DNA from: Flavobacteriaceae bacterium MAR_2010_188
Lineage (GTDB): Bacteria > Bacteroidota > Bacteroidia > Flavobacteriales > Flavobacteriaceae
Assembly: GCA_900104375.1 (NCBI GenBank)
Contig: LT629302.1
Span: 1,116,001-1,180,000 of the forward strand
DNA: 64,000 bases
Reading direction: 5' to 3'
The notes below the pieces were generated by a model that saw only the letters and a list, made by a program, of their open reading frames with translations, searched no databases and was not told the DNA's origin. The stretch's first letter is position 1; the number at the start of each line of letters is the position of its first letter. The position numbers and the translations under genes are program-made. Positions 43,298 to 54,900 of the stretch are shown here, piece by piece.

Positions 43298-43777
43298 TTA
43301 TTGTGCTAATCTTGCAAAGTTCATATTGATTTTAAAGGGCGCTCCTTCAAAATTTACTGTTTGGGTAATGGTCATGGTGTTGGCATCTAAATATTTTAGA
43401 TTCATGCGAAAACCAGTATCTTCTTGTTTGTCACGATATTTTTCGTCTACAAGCTTCATTGTAAAGTCATAATCTTGTGTATCCTTGCCAACTTCTACCG
43501 CAGACCAACGAATATTTCGGGTTCCCGTAGGACAATCGGCATTTACAATTTCATAAGACCCAGTACTGTTATTGGATCTAAAGAACCACTTGCTCATTTC
43601 AAAACATTTTGCTGAAGTATCATTGAATAATTCAACATTAAAATTTCCAGTGGCGTCGTAGGTCACTGAATTTAAAACCCATGTTCCGTCAATTGTATTT
43701 CTTGCTTCTCGCTCCGTTTTGGACAGAGAACAAGACATAATCGTACAGAAAGCAATTAAGGTGATTAAATATCTCAT
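43298..43777 (-). CDS. Lipocalin-like lipoprotein
   Basis: 159 residues with a lipoprotein signal (MSC, about Cys 16) and a lipocalin-type opening GTWVLNSVTYD. Eight-stranded beta content follows, with FFRSNNSTGSYEIV and a closing MTITQTVNFEG. Such proteins bind small hydrophobic molecules in the envelope. It ends 11 bases before the OmpA lipoprotein gene, so the two are probably one operon. Confidence 0.75.
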   Translation of the reverse strand: MRYLITLIAFCTIMSCSLSKTEREARNTIDGTWVLNSVTYDATGNFNVELFNDTSAKCFEMSKWFFRSNNSTGSYEIVNADCPTGTRNIRWSAVEVGKDTQDYDFTMKLVDEKYRDKQEDTGFRMNLKYLDANTMTITQTVNFEGAPFKINMNFARLAQ

Positions 43778-43873
43778 AATTTCGATTTTATATTATTATA
43801 CGATAATACCATTTTTTGGAAAAACTTCTTAACCTGATAAAAAATTTGGTTGTCTTAGACGGCGATCAATGTT

Positions 43874-44257
43874 TTAAAGCCTATCCTTAACAAATTCTAC
43901 CGCGTTTTTACCATGTGCAGCAGGATTTCCATCTTCGTCTAGATTTACCATTACAATATTATCTACGGTTAAAATGGTTTCTCGTGTCATTTTATTTCTC
44001 GCTTCACACTTTAAAGTAAGCGATGTTTTACCAAATTTTGCAACTTCTATACCAATCTCTATAATGTCTCCCTCTTTTGCGGAACTTTTAAAGTTTATCT
44101 CTGATATATATTTTGTTACAATCCGAGAATTTTCTAATTGAATAATAGTATATAATGCAGCCTCCTCATCTATCCAAGCGAGTAGTTGACCACCAAACAA
44201 GGTTCTATTTGGATTGAGGTCTTGTGGTTTTACCCATTTTCTAGTATGAAAGCGCAT
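43874..44257 (-). CDS. Hotdog-fold acyl-CoA thioesterase
   Basis: 127 residues of the YciA/BACH-type hotdog thioesterases. NPNRTLFGGQLLAWIDEEAA contains the conserved catalytic region, followed by beta strands ending IVMVNLDEDG. It hydrolyses acyl-CoA in the cytoplasm; the chain-length preference is not visible. It appears monocistronic. Confidence 0.87.
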   Translation of the reverse strand: MRFHTRKWVKPQDLNPNRTLFGGQLLAWIDEEAALYTIIQLENSRIVTKYISEINFKSSAKEGDIIEIGIEVAKFGKTSLTLKCEARNKMTRETILTVDNIVMVNLDEDGNPAAHGKNAVEFVKDRL

Positions 44258-44423
44258 TGTAAAAAGTTTAAATATTATATGGTAAAGTTAATCAAAAAAG
44301 AAAGTTAGTTTTCAGTAATAATGGGAGTTGCTTGCCAATGTTTATAAACCGGTTAAAAAGTTATACTCTTAGAATCAAATTAAAAATCATTTATATCTAA
44401 TTTTAAACAAATCCTATAAAATC

Positions 44424-44828
44424 ATGTTTGAAAGAACCCAAAGATTACTTGAGCTTAGACCTATAATTTCTTCTGCTTTGGTCTACGACACTATGAGTTT
44501 TGATGAAAGATTTCAAAATGTAAGTTTACGACCGATAGTGAAATTGCAGAATGATTTGTTGATTATAGTTTTCAAAAATTACGTTTCCAAACACAAAAAT
44601 GTTTTCTATGACCTAACCATTCAAAAGAAAATGGATTATATAGAGAATGCGGTGCAAAAGGATATGAAATTTCGTAATAGCCTAAAAGGCATTATCATTG
44701 GCCAGTTTACGGTTGAAGAATACGAACTTTACATGGAAAATTCTTCAGCTTTAAATAAGAGAATGATAAATATTGTGAAAGAGAGACTTATTGATCATGT
44801 ACAATTGATGATGCCACAAGTTGCTTAA
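44424..44828 (+). CDS. Conserved flavobacterial protein of unknown function
   Basis: 134 residues, soluble, mostly helical. The core LRPIVKLQNDLLIIVFKNYVSKHKNVFYDL and the later RNSLKGIIIGQFTVEEYELYM are strongly patterned, as in a conserved family. Proteins like this are sometimes labelled glyoxalase in public genomes, but I see no glyoxalase metal ligands or fold signature. The name should not be trusted. It is convergent with DUF2461 with only five bases between the ends. Confidence 0.65.
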   Translation: MFERTQRLLELRPIISSALVYDTMSFDERFQNVSLRPIVKLQNDLLIIVFKNYVSKHKNVFYDLTIQKKMDYIENAVQKDMKFRNSLKGIIIGQFTVEEYELYMENSSALNKRMINIVKERLIDHVQLMMPQVA

Positions 44829-44833
44829 TGCCT

Positions 44834-45523
44834 TTATTTTTCTTGGTTGATGGTGCTTTCGCCATTGAGATTGGTAGTAAGCACTTCACTCATATAATTA
44901 AAATAAGGCCTAATAGATTGGAAGGACGCAACGACTTCATCAAGAAATGTTTCGGACAGAACTTCTTTATCAGTATAGGATTTCCTAAAGACAAACTGCT
45001 TTTTTCTAATAAGGTCTATATTAACATGGTCTTTATCAAAATCCCTTGGTGCGGATTTAAGCTCCTCGCCCTGTAGATCACCCCAAATCTTTCTAAAATC
45101 CTTTTCGCCAATAATTGTTCTAAAATCCTTGGCATCCATTTCTAACTCTTTTCGAATACGAAATAAATCTTCCTTTTCAGGATTCCAGAACCCAGTAGCC
45201 AGGAAAGATTTATCATTTGGTTCTATATGAACATAATATCCTCCTCTCAGGTCAGGTTTCACTCGGTGGTAAGATGCCGCAAAATGAGTTTTGTAGGGTA
45301 GCTTGTTTTTTGAGAATCGAACATCACGATAAATTCTAAAAACCTTAGAAGTGTCTAATTGATCGTGAATGTTTAGTCGGTTAAATATTTCTAAAAAGAA
45401 TTTTTTAAGATGATTTTCCTGCTGCTTGAAATCCTTTTTTTGTTCAGCAAACCAATCTCTATCATTATTATCACTCAACAATTTTAGGAACTCCAGATTT
45501 TCAGGTTTTACGATTAATGACAT
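44834..45523 (-). CDS. DUF2461-family protein
   Basis: A 229-residue protein with the DUF2461 start FLKLLSDNNDRDWFAEQKKDF and core SKVFRIYRDVRFSKNKLPYKTHFAA. Then come GGYYVHIEPNDKSFLATGFW and a helical end. Some family members have been linked to nucleic-acid or toxin contexts, but no catalytic residue is established. It is cytoplasmic, with a terminator between it and the upstream secreted-protein gene. Confidence 0.87.
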   Translation of the reverse strand: MSLIVKPENLEFLKLLSDNNDRDWFAEQKKDFKQQENHLKKFFLEIFNRLNIHDQLDTSKVFRIYRDVRFSKNKLPYKTHFAASYHRVKPDLRGGYYVHIEPNDKSFLATGFWNPEKEDLFRIRKELEMDAKDFRTIIGEKDFRKIWGDLQGEELKSAPRDFDKDHVNIDLIRKKQFVFRKSYTDKEVLSETFLDEVVASFQSIRPYFNYMSEVLTTNLNGESTINQEK

Positions 45524-45546
45524 AGTTTATAATTTCTTATTAATAT

Positions 45547-45577
45547 AAAAAAAACCCTGATTTCTCAGGGTTTTTTT
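45547..45577 (-). terminator. Hairpin terminator after the secreted hypothetical gene
   Basis: Stem AAAAACCCTGA / TCAGGGTTTTT with a 4-nt loop and T run in both directions. Lies 18 bases after the stop at 45595 and before the DUF2461 start. Confidence 0.85.
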
Positions 45578-45594
45578 ATCGTATCAATTTACAT

Positions 45595-46140
45595 TTATTG
45601 ATTTATTTCAACAAATTCTTTAACGACCATGGTTTGACTATTCTTGTCGTAGTACTCAACGACAAATTTACCGTTTTCTTTAAAATAACCAACTCCATTA
45701 TGATCACCCATATCAATTAGGTAAAATCTATCTATTGAGCTCAATCTCGCATTATAGGCATTATCCACGCTATCATGCTGAGTCATCATAAATCCCGAAT
45801 CATTTGGTTTAAAATTATAAGATTTACCCTCATTTTGATATTGGTACATCTCCTTAGTGTCTGTGTTATAAAATGGATCAAAATCATACGAAATCGTCAT
45901 AGATTGAGATGTTTTTGAATTACGTTCTACGACGTTCATGTTCTCAAAATGGCTTTCATCATTAGCCAATTCGATATTTTCCTCTTCCTTTGTAGTAAGC
46001 TCAGTTTTTTGCTCTGCAGTGCCCTTATTGGTTTTTACCTTAACCGTTTTAGTTTCTGTTTCTACTTTTTTATTATCCGTTTCTTGGGCATAAACTCCAC
46101 CAACGAACATAAAAACTAATATAAATATCACATTTCTCAT
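45595..46140 (-). CDS. Secreted protein of unknown function
   Basis: 181 residues with a cleavable signal peptide (ending VYAQ, about residue 19). Residues 22-75 are rich in Lys, Thr and Glu (TETKTVKVKTNKGTAEQKTE), a flexible linker. The C-terminal ~100 residues are beta-rich with Tyr, Asp and Asn. No recognised domain. Likely periplasmic or surface. Upstream 175 bp to the mscS gene shows no other feature. Confidence 0.6.
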   Translation of the reverse strand: MRNVIFILVFMFVGGVYAQETDNKKVETETKTVKVKTNKGTAEQKTELTTKEEENIELANDESHFENMNVVERNSKTSQSMTISYDFDPFYNTDTKEMYQYQNEGKSYNFKPNDSGFMMTQHDSVDNAYNARLSSIDRFYLIDMGDHNGVGYFKENGKFVVEYYDKNSQTMVVKEFVEINQ

Positions 46141-46315
46141 AATTCTTAATTTTAGTATTAAACAAATTATATAGGTTGCTCTTTTCCAGCATTAATATAT
46201 ACGAAACAATTTAGATTTTAAGACGTTCAGAATTGTCTTCAAAACCTTAAATGATTGACCCATTTGACTGTATCACAGTCGATTTATGAAGAATTTATGA
46301 GAATTTAACCCTTTT

Positions 46316-47203
46316 TTAACCATTCCCTTCTTCCTTTTGAAGTTGTAGTCTATTGTTGAATTCTAGAGTACGGATTGGGAAAGGTATATTGATATTCTCT
46401 TTATCGAATGCTTTCTTAATTGCCAAGATGGCTATACTAGTAGCTTCAAGTTTATCTTTTGCTTTGATTCCTTTTGTCCAAAAACGGCAAATAAAATTTA
46501 TTGAACTATCGCCAAATTCAGTATAATAAAACTCCACTTCTTCTGGAGATTTAGGATCTTCAAAAGTCTCTGAAATTGTTTGGGTAGTCAAGAATTTTAC
46601 TTGTTCTAAATCTGACTCATAGCCTACTCCACATGCAACCGTTACCCTAATTTTATCGGTTAAGGAATAATTCTTCAACGGATTTTCTAAAATTGCCTTA
46701 TTCGGGATTAGCACAATGTTGTTGTCTGCTTCCTTTAATACAAAATTCTTAAGGTTGACATCTAGAATTTCGCCTGAAAATCCATTTGTTTCAACCCAAT
46801 TACCAATCCTTATTTTATCTCTAAATGAGATAATGATTCCAGAAACTGTATTAGATAAAGTGTCCTGCAACGCAAAACCAACCACGAGACCTATGACACC
46901 TGCACCTGCTAGTAATGAAGTCAATGCTTTGCTTAAATTAAGGATACCGAGAGCAATAAAAAGACCAATTACCATAATTATGACGGTAACGATTTTTGTT
47001 ACAATGGTGCTTATTGATTTTTTGTGAATTTGGCGGTTAGTAATTCTACCTACTAATTTCCCTACGTAGTTCGCGAGGAAATACGCCAGAACCATAACCA
47101 ATATGGCTAAAATAAAATTGGGAACGCTTTCTACGATAGTATTTAACCAGGCTTTGAGCTTATCGACTAAATTTGCAAGGGAATCATTAAATTGTTCTTT
47201 CAT
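46316..47203 (-). CDS. Small-conductance mechanosensitive channel (MscS family)
   Basis: 295 residues with three spans: about 27-48, 66-88 and the pore helix 93-122. The pore motif LLAGAGVIGLVVGFALQDT is diagnostic. The soluble beta and alpha/beta C-terminal vestibule follows with DKIRIGNWVE. It opens on hypo-osmotic shock in the inner membrane. It lies next to the CorA gene 71 bases upstream, with which it could share an ion-homeostasis role, but an operon is not certain. Confidence 0.9.
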   Translation of the reverse strand: MKEQFNDSLANLVDKLKAWLNTIVESVPNFILAILVMVLAYFLANYVGKLVGRITNRQIHKKSISTIVTKIVTVIIMVIGLFIALGILNLSKALTSLLAGAGVIGLVVGFALQDTLSNTVSGIIISFRDKIRIGNWVETNGFSGEILDVNLKNFVLKEADNNIVLIPNKAILENPLKNYSLTDKIRVTVACGVGYESDLEQVKFLTTQTISETFEDPKSPEEVEFYYTEFGDSSINFICRFWTKGIKAKDKLEATSIAILAIKKAFDKENINIPFPIRTLEFNNRLQLQKEEGNG

Positions 47204-47273
47204 AATTTTTTTTAGTAGGGTCTATAATAATAAAAAATCTAATTTTTTACGGTCTTCTTAAAAACTTTTTTTG

Positions 47274-48359
47274 TTAAAGCCATTTTTTTCTTCTAAAATA
47301 AAGGAGCATAAAAAGAAATATTACTACCATTACTCCTAAGAGCACAAAATATCCGTTTTTGTAATGGAGTTCTGGGATGTTGTCAAAATTCATCCCATAA
47401 ATTCCCGCAATAAAGGTTAAAGGAATAAAAATAGTTGCAATAATAGTTAGAACTTTCATCACCTCGTTCATCTTATTGCTTAGAATATTCATATGCATAT
47501 CCATGAGACCCCAAATCATTTCCCTATATAAATCTATAGATTCCGAAACCTGCAGAATATGATCATAGAGATCTCTAATATAACTTTGGGTCCGTTTATC
47601 GATCAAAGGGAGTTCAAGTTTTTCTAATCGGTTAACGACTTCCCTAAAGGGCAAAATTGACCGTCTAAGTTTTAATATTCTCCGTTTATATTTTTGAATT
47701 TCAGCAGGAACATCGTCATCGGTTTCGGACTCAAATAAGCTGGTTTCTAACTCTTCAATATGGTCGCCAAAACTTTCAACGACAGAAAGATAATTATCTA
47801 CTACGGCATCCATTATGGTGTAGGCCAAATAATCTGCACCTACCGTCCTTATCCGTCCTTTATTGTTTAATATCCTTTCCCTAAGATGGTCAAAAACGTC
47901 TCCATCAGATTCTTGAAAGGTCAAAACATAGCCGTTGCCCACAATCATACTAATGTGCTCGTAAGATAGCTTCTTATCATCTTCAAAATAAATCATCTTG
48001 AAAGCAATGAACAAATAATCCTCAAATTCATCAATTTTTGGGCGTTGGTCGGTATTCGCAATATCTTCTAAGATGAGCGGGTGAATATTGTAATGGTTAC
48101 CAAGTTTTTCTATAGCCACCGTATCACTAAGTCCGTTAAGATTGATCCAAATAATAGAATTTGGATTTGTGAGGTTAAAAGCGTCCTCAACAGAACCCGA
48201 CTCAAGTCGTTCGACTTTTTCGCTATTGTAATTGAATATTTCTAGTCGTGTGGCAGAAGTTTCTTTTTTGCCCGTGTAGATAATTGTTCCTGGAGGATGG
48301 TTATGTGCGTCGTACTTTCTTTTCTTTTTTTTGGAAGAAATATATGGGAAGTGTTTCAT
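47274..48359 (-). CDS. corA: CorA-type magnesium/cobalt transporter (canonical GMN)
   Basis: 361 residues with the CorA order: cytoplasmic domain, long stalk, then two C-terminal spans. The pore signature YGMNF puts GMN at 322-324, as in bona fide Mg2+ channels. The end is the same basic FRRKKWL style as the other CorA in this window. The protein has an extra basic N-terminus of about 20 residues. It is the canonical paralog of the GTN variant at 25685-26749. Confidence 0.92.
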   Translation of the reverse strand: MKHFPYISSKKKKRKYDAHNHPPGTIIYTGKKETSATRLEIFNYNSEKVERLESGSVEDAFNLTNPNSIIWINLNGLSDTVAIEKLGNHYNIHPLILEDIANTDQRPKIDEFEDYLFIAFKMIYFEDDKKLSYEHISMIVGNGYVLTFQESDGDVFDHLRERILNNKGRIRTVGADYLAYTIMDAVVDNYLSVVESFGDHIEELETSLFESETDDDVPAEIQKYKRRILKLRRSILPFREVVNRLEKLELPLIDKRTQSYIRDLYDHILQVSESIDLYREMIWGLMDMHMNILSNKMNEVMKVLTIIATIFIPLTFIAGIYGMNFDNIPELHYKNGYFVLLGVMVVIFLFMLLYFRRKKWL

Positions 48360-48546
48360 GGACGATAAAGGTAAAAAAATCTATAATTACTGGTTATAAT
48401 ATAACTCAATTAAGCAATTATTTTAAACTATTACTTTAACCTTTTTTTAAGAGGAATAATAGCTAGTTTTGATATTCGTAATAAAGGCTTGTATATTGAA
48501 TTTATATTTATTATTATGCAGTCTTAAATCCTTTTAAAATTATAAC

Positions 48547-48771
48547 ATGGGAAGACCAGCAACAAAACCTAAGAAGCTTAAAGATGGTTTCTATTTAGAG
48601 ATCAGAAATAAAGGCTCTAAAACTGGAATCAAATTATATAGAGATACTAAGGCTCAGATGATGAGAACCATTAAAGAGTATGAGCACGCAAAAGAAATTT
48701 TAATTCTTGGCGAATCTAAGAACGGAAAGTTTGTTGATAAAGAACCAAAGATGCACGTTATCGAAGATTAA
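48547..48771 (+). CDS. Small basic conserved protein of unknown function
   Basis: 74 residues: a basic start GRPATKPKKLKDGFYLEIRNK, then IKLYRDTKAQMMRTIKEYEHAKEILILGE and an acidic end. The positively charged N-terminus could bind nucleic acid, but no known motif is present. The gene sits divergent from corA and before a strong shared terminator. Similar small proteins are widespread in flavobacteria. Confidence 0.7.
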   Translation: MGRPATKPKKLKDGFYLEIRNKGSKTGIKLYRDTKAQMMRTIKEYEHAKEILILGESKNGKFVDKEPKMHVIED

Positions 48772-48790
48772 TTATCATATAGGTTTATAG

Positions 48791-48818
48791 AAAAAGGCGC
48801 TCAATTGAGCGCCTTTTT
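48791..48818. terminator. Perfect palindromic terminator
   Basis: A 14-bp inverted repeat AAAAAGGCGCTCAA / TTGAGCGCCTTTTT with T runs on both strands. It ends both the 74-residue gene and the sugar-kinase gene. Confidence 0.92.
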
Positions 48819-48836
48819 TTACGTCTTATTTAGCTT

Positions 48837-49697
48837 TTAAATTCTTTTAGAATGATATTTCGCGAGTTTTTCAATAGGTCGCTTAACAAAATTTCCTGTA
48901 GTAAAATTTAATTCCTTTGCCACTTCCTTGATTTCATCTTGCGATAGATAAGCAATGCTTCCTGCAAAATGGACAGGTACGTCATTCAATTCCTTTTGAT
49001 ATTGTAGTATCATATTTTTGGCAAAAACTCTAAACCCATTTTTTATAAGATTCACTATATATTCAGAATCTTTATTTAAAAACATAAATTCAGCAAAATT
49101 GGCTAAGTATGCATTGGGATTAGGCTGCTTGTATAAGTTGAACTTGATAAAATCTGCATCAAGATTATATTTTTCACCAAATGAAACCTTAATCGCTTCA
49201 GGCATAGAATTAAAAAAATAACCTTTAATCAATTCTTTACCATAATAGTTTCCGCTTGCTTCATCCATAATAGAATAACCAAGAGACTTAACTTTTTGGT
49301 GAAGTACATTACCATCATAATAGCTACAATTAGAACCAGTACCCATAATACAAACTACCGCAGCTTCGTCATCATGATTCAAAGTAGATCTGACAGCCGC
49401 CATAGTATCTTCCTGAACATCAATATCTGCCTTGGTAAAAATAGACTGCAAAACCTGATGTAAAAGACGTCGTGGATTTTCTGTACCACAACCCGCTCCA
49501 TAAAAGAAAATATGACTTACCTCTGGCTTATAATCCAAGAGCTCGGTATTCTCTAATATTATCTTCCTGAGTTTCTTTTCTTTTAGAATTGCCGGATTTA
49601 GACCTTTGGTCCTTATTTTTTCATGAATCTGTTGACCGCTATCATTAACGGCAATCCAATCACATTTGGTAGACCCACTATCAACTATTAAAATCAT
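48837..49697 (-). CDS. N-acetylglucosamine kinase-like (BadF/BadG ATPase family)
   Basis: 286 residues of the ASKHA fold. The phosphate-1 motif ILIVDSGSTKCDWIAV and adenosine-side MGTGSNCSYYDG are visible, as in eukaryotic-type NAGK and the BadF family. It phosphorylates N-acetylglucosamine or a related hexosamine, feeding glycolysis together with gapA and pfkA upstream. It is the third gene of that set, with an attenuator-like hairpin just before it. Confidence 0.82.
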   Translation of the reverse strand: MILIVDSGSTKCDWIAVNDSGQQIHEKIRTKGLNPAILKEKKLRKIILENTELLDYKPEVSHIFFYGAGCGTENPRRLLHQVLQSIFTKADIDVQEDTMAAVRSTLNHDDEAAVVCIMGTGSNCSYYDGNVLHQKVKSLGYSIMDEASGNYYGKELIKGYFFNSMPEAIKVSFGEKYNLDADFIKFNLYKQPNPNAYLANFAEFMFLNKDSEYIVNLIKNGFRVFAKNMILQYQKELNDVPVHFAGSIAYLSQDEIKEVAKELNFTTGNFVKRPIEKLAKYHSKRI

Positions 49698-49710
49698 AGT
49701 ATAGAAAATG

Positions 49711-49748
49711 AAAAAATCCCGTAATCATTCAGTCTTGAACAATTACGG
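49711..49748 (-). terminator. Hairpin with nested stem after gapA
   Basis: The outer stem CCGTAAT / ATTACGG encloses a 4-bp inner stem (TTCA / TGAA). The minus strand continues into a T run (A tract at 49711-49716). It could be a terminator or an attenuator ahead of the kinase gene. Confidence 0.65.
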
Positions 49749-49770
49749 AACCCTTTATTTATAAAAATCA

Positions 49771-50781
<1,011 letters not shown>

Positions 50782-50791
50782 TTAATAATAG

Positions 50792-51778
50792 TTATGTGGT
50801 CATAATATCTGACACACGTAATAATTCTTTGTTAATTTCTGATTTTCCTTTTACCGCTTGATCTAAAGGGGTTAAGGTTATTTTATCGTTGATGAGACCG
50901 ACCATAAAGTTGGTCTTACCATCTAACAAGCTTTCTACAGCTTTTACTCCCATTCTACTTGCCAATACTCGGTCGAAGCAAGAAGGTGAGCCGCCACGTT
51001 GCATATGTCCTAAGACTGAAACACGAACTTCATATTCTGTCATGTTTTCTTCTACATAATCTTTAAGCTGAAAAACATTCTTTCCGATTTTATCTCCTTC
51101 GGCAACAACCACAATACTTGAAGATTTTCCAGAACGTTTACTTCGTCTTAAAGATTCCAACAAACGATCAAGTCCTAAATCCTCTTCGGGAATTAGAATT
51201 TCTTCAGCCCCTGCTCCTACACCAACATTTAATGCGATATGGCCAACATCTCGGCCCATGACTTCAACAAAAAATAGTCTGTTGTGGGAACTTGCAGTAT
51301 CTCTAATCTTATCGATTACTTCGACCACGGTATTGAGCGCCGTGTCGTAACCTAAGGTGTGGGTTGTTCCATAAATATCATTATCGATAGTACCAGGTAT
51401 TCCCATAACTGGGAAATTGTGTTCCTGGTTGAATACCATAGCTCCATTAAACGTTCCGTCACCTCCGATTGCTACAAACGCATCAATCTCCGCTGCCTTA
51501 ATTTTCTCGTAAGCTTTGGCACGACCTTCAGGAGTTCTAAAATCTTTAGATCTGGCCGTTTTAAGAATGGTGCCTCCTTTATTTATGATATCCTTTACGC
51601 TACGAGCATCCATTGGGAGAAAATCACCTTCAATCAATCCTTCGTAACCACGATAAACTCCAACACAATCTATCTTATAATAAGCACAAGTTCTTACCAC
51701 GGAACGAATGGCTGCATTCATTCCAGGAGAGTCTCCACCAGAGGTAAAAACCGCGATTTTTTTAATTTTACTTGCCAT
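50792..51778 (-). CDS. pfkA: ATP-dependent 6-phosphofructokinase
   Basis: 328 residues. GGDSPGMNAAIRSVVR at the start, GGDGTFNGA, and the catalytic GTIDNDI define PfkA. It phosphorylates fructose-6-phosphate with ATP. It leads the pfkA-gapA-kinase transcription unit. Length and motifs are standard. Confidence 0.96.
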   Translation of the reverse strand: MASKIKKIAVFTSGGDSPGMNAAIRSVVRTCAYYKIDCVGVYRGYEGLIEGDFLPMDARSVKDIINKGGTILKTARSKDFRTPEGRAKAYEKIKAAEIDAFVAIGGDGTFNGAMVFNQEHNFPVMGIPGTIDNDIYGTTHTLGYDTALNTVVEVIDKIRDTASSHNRLFFVEVMGRDVGHIALNVGVGAGAEEILIPEEDLGLDRLLESLRRSKRSGKSSSIVVVAEGDKIGKNVFQLKDYVEENMTEYEVRVSVLGHMQRGGSPSCFDRVLASRMGVKAVESLLDGKTNFMVGLINDKITLTPLDQAVKGKSEINKELLRVSDIMTT

Positions 51779-51915
51779 TCAAAAATTTTTCAAAAAGTAA
51801 ATCTAATAAACTCTTAGCATATTAATCCTCTGATTATAGATATTTTATATGCATTTAGGAAACTCAATCGTTTTCGTTAATAAATTGATTGAACTTTTGT
51901 CTTCTCTTACCGTTT

Positions 51916-54900
51916 TTATTGAATTTTTTTACGGTTTTTAGGCTTCATTTTAATGAATGATGGAAGATTTTCTTCCTCCACAGTAGAAGCTTCATCAGCT
52001 TCAATTTGAAGTATTTCTGCGTCTTTATCCTTACCACTTAGAATAGTCATAAACAACTCTTTGAAAGTGTCGAATTCCACATTATAAGAAATACCAATTC
52101 CTTGGGTATATCCTAACTTTTCACCAAAGTTTCTAATATTATTTTCCCTGTTGAAAAATTTAGCAATCAGCGTACCTTCTTCATTCAACAAAATATCTAC
52201 TTGCACATCTCCAGCAATCACAGTTTGGGTGACGCCACCTACCGGTACACCAACTTTTCCGTTCAACCGTACTCTCTCCGAAATATCCGTAGATAAGGTT
52301 AAACCTACTCTATCATCCGTTCTATAATCGGTAGTATTTTCTCCAATCTGGTAATTTAAACCAACCTGAATCTTACCATTGTCATCGGTTATAAAACTAT
52401 TAACCAAACTATTCAATCGATCCGAAATAGTACCGTAAGCCTGTTGTCCTAGACCAATTTCACTGGCAAATGTTCCACTCGCTAACAAAAATAGCGCTTG
52501 GTTTTCCCTACGTTCGCGAGTATCTAATCTATAATCCAACTCAGATTTTACAGTGGAACTTAAGTTTGGAAAAAGAAAATTAAAATCAGGTTCGGGCTGC
52601 TCTAACTGCCCGGTTAAATTAATCTCTAAAACTACCGGAATTGATCTGTTTATAGGATTATCTAATAATACCGAAGGGTTAGCCTGGGTTCTATAAATCG
52701 CTTTCAAATTAATCTGTGCGTCTAAAGGATTTCCTGACCAAAGTAAACTTCCTCCTGGTTCTACTTCAATCTTTCTTTCTATCAATCCGCCGTAAGCGAA
52801 ATTATAAATCCCTTCTTCCACCGAAAAATCACCAAACATTTTGAACTTTCCATTAGTATTTATCTCAAAAAGCAGGTTGCCATAACCATTACCTTGGATG
52901 GTACTTCCTGAATTTCTATCGATAACAATTTCGATATCCGCATTAGGCTCGACTATTAAGTCGAAATTAAGTTCTAAACCTTTTATATCTGTCTCAACAA
53001 TTTCTTCTCCTCTTAACCTGGCTTGCTTTTCTTCTGGACTTAAGAAATGGATAAAGGAGTTATCGCCGTAAGTTTCAAAATCATTCAATGGGATCTTAAA
53101 GACAGTTCCCTGGGCGGTGGTTGCATCAACATTTATAGTTAGCTGATCGGTTGGACCAACAAGTTCTGCAGTTCCTTCCATAAATGCGGTTCCGTAAAAA
53201 AGTGATTCTTCCGTGTATTTGGTATTCAAAACCAGTAAACGATCAGTTTCTATATCGAGACCCAATTTCCAGTCCTGAAAATTGTTATGGGAAATAAAAC
53301 CATTTAAAGTTGCGGTAGAAAAGAACTCGGAATCCGTCATGTCTACATCCTTAAATATAAATTGTTGATTGTTCAGTTCGACTCGGGAATCGAAGTCAAA
53401 CGCATAATCTACATTAAGGTAATCTATGGTAAGACCAGCATTGTCCAACAATAACTCCCCGTCGATCGAAGGTTGGCTTAAATCTCCGGTTACTCTTGCG
53501 GTACCTGATACAAAACCACGGATATTGGTTATCACGCCTTCACCCAAAGGCGCTAATGGATCAAGTAAAAACTCTTCGAAAGAAACATCTAAATCCAATT
53601 TAGAATTATCCTTGCTAACATCTACATTTCCTTTTGCAACGAGTGACTTAATATTATCATTTTGCAAAATCACGTCAACACTATAATTAGTCAGAGATCT
53701 ATTTCCGCTTACTTTAGCTTTTAGATTTCCTAGTTGAATATCATTGACTTCCAAATTAGAAATTTCTACATCAGAAGACGGTAGATAAATCCCTCCTTCT
53801 TGCTGAAGATTTAAGCGTCCATTTACCTTTCCACGCATCGATAAACTGTCGATACTTGGTGTAATCTTGGCAAGTTGAACTTCAGTAAAATCAACGTTGA
53901 GTTGCTTATAGGTCGAGTCTCGCAATGCCCCACTCAGGGCAATTTCTTCTTCTTCATGGTTTACTACCAAATCGTAGATTACAAACTCATTGAATTGTCT
54001 ATCAAAAACTACTTTATTCTGTGCATTTTTATTTTCATTGATAAACCAATCATTTTCTTTAAAATTGAATTTTGACTTCTTAAATCCAACCACAGATTTA
54101 TTCTCCGGGTCTATTGTATAGAACATACTTAGATCGTAAGTATCCGCATTGGTCTTACCTCCTTTAAATTGAGTTTCAATAAATAATGTATCTCTTTTAG
54201 TTACATTAATTAGGCTGAATTCAGATAGATTATAAACACCTGTGTGTAAAGAATCTAATTCTATATACGTATTATATAAAGGATTACCATTATCTATCTT
54301 AAGCGATACATCATTAGCGAAATCTTCCCTCCATTTTATCTGTGGAGTAATAAAATTGAGTTTAAAACCTTTTTCATCAGTTTCAATATGACCTTTTAGC
54401 GAAGTGTTTGCTCCAATCACGAGTTCTGGATAAAAGACTTCGATAATTTTATTATAAATCTTAAAATCAAAATCTAAATATTCTTGCTCCTCCAAAAAGT
54501 TCGGGACATAATTCGTGTAGAGACTTCCTAGGCTATTGGTAATTAGCTTACCAAGATTAGCAATTCTAAAATCACCAGTAACGCCACCGGTAATGATGTC
54601 TGGAGAATTTATAGTAATCGTCCTTACATTCTCATTAAAGCTTGAGGTGATTGTAAAATCTTGAAAGAAATAGTCTGAATTATCATTTGCGTAAGTAGTA
54701 TTTCTAAAATTTAAAGTTCCAAAAGCATTTTCTATGTTGCTACCCTTCAACGAGGTTTCTACCCTCCCTTTAAAAACGGAACGGTTATTTTTTGAGGCAA
54801 AATTAAGTGCTCGTAAATCGGCATAATAGACGTCAGCTGTAAAATCGAGCGTATTTATTTCCTTAGAAAGGTCTGCTAAACCCTTAAATTGAAGTTTAAA

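Noticed and set aside
48791-48818. Perfect palindromes as possible operators or attachment sites
   Set aside because: These, like those at 19027-19052 and 5369-5404, lie at gene ends with T runs and are ordinary terminators.
51359-51817. A 152-codon plus-strand frame across pfkA
   Set aside because: It lies entirely antisense to clear pfkA and its leader, with a Cys/Asn/Ser-rich composition and no family look.
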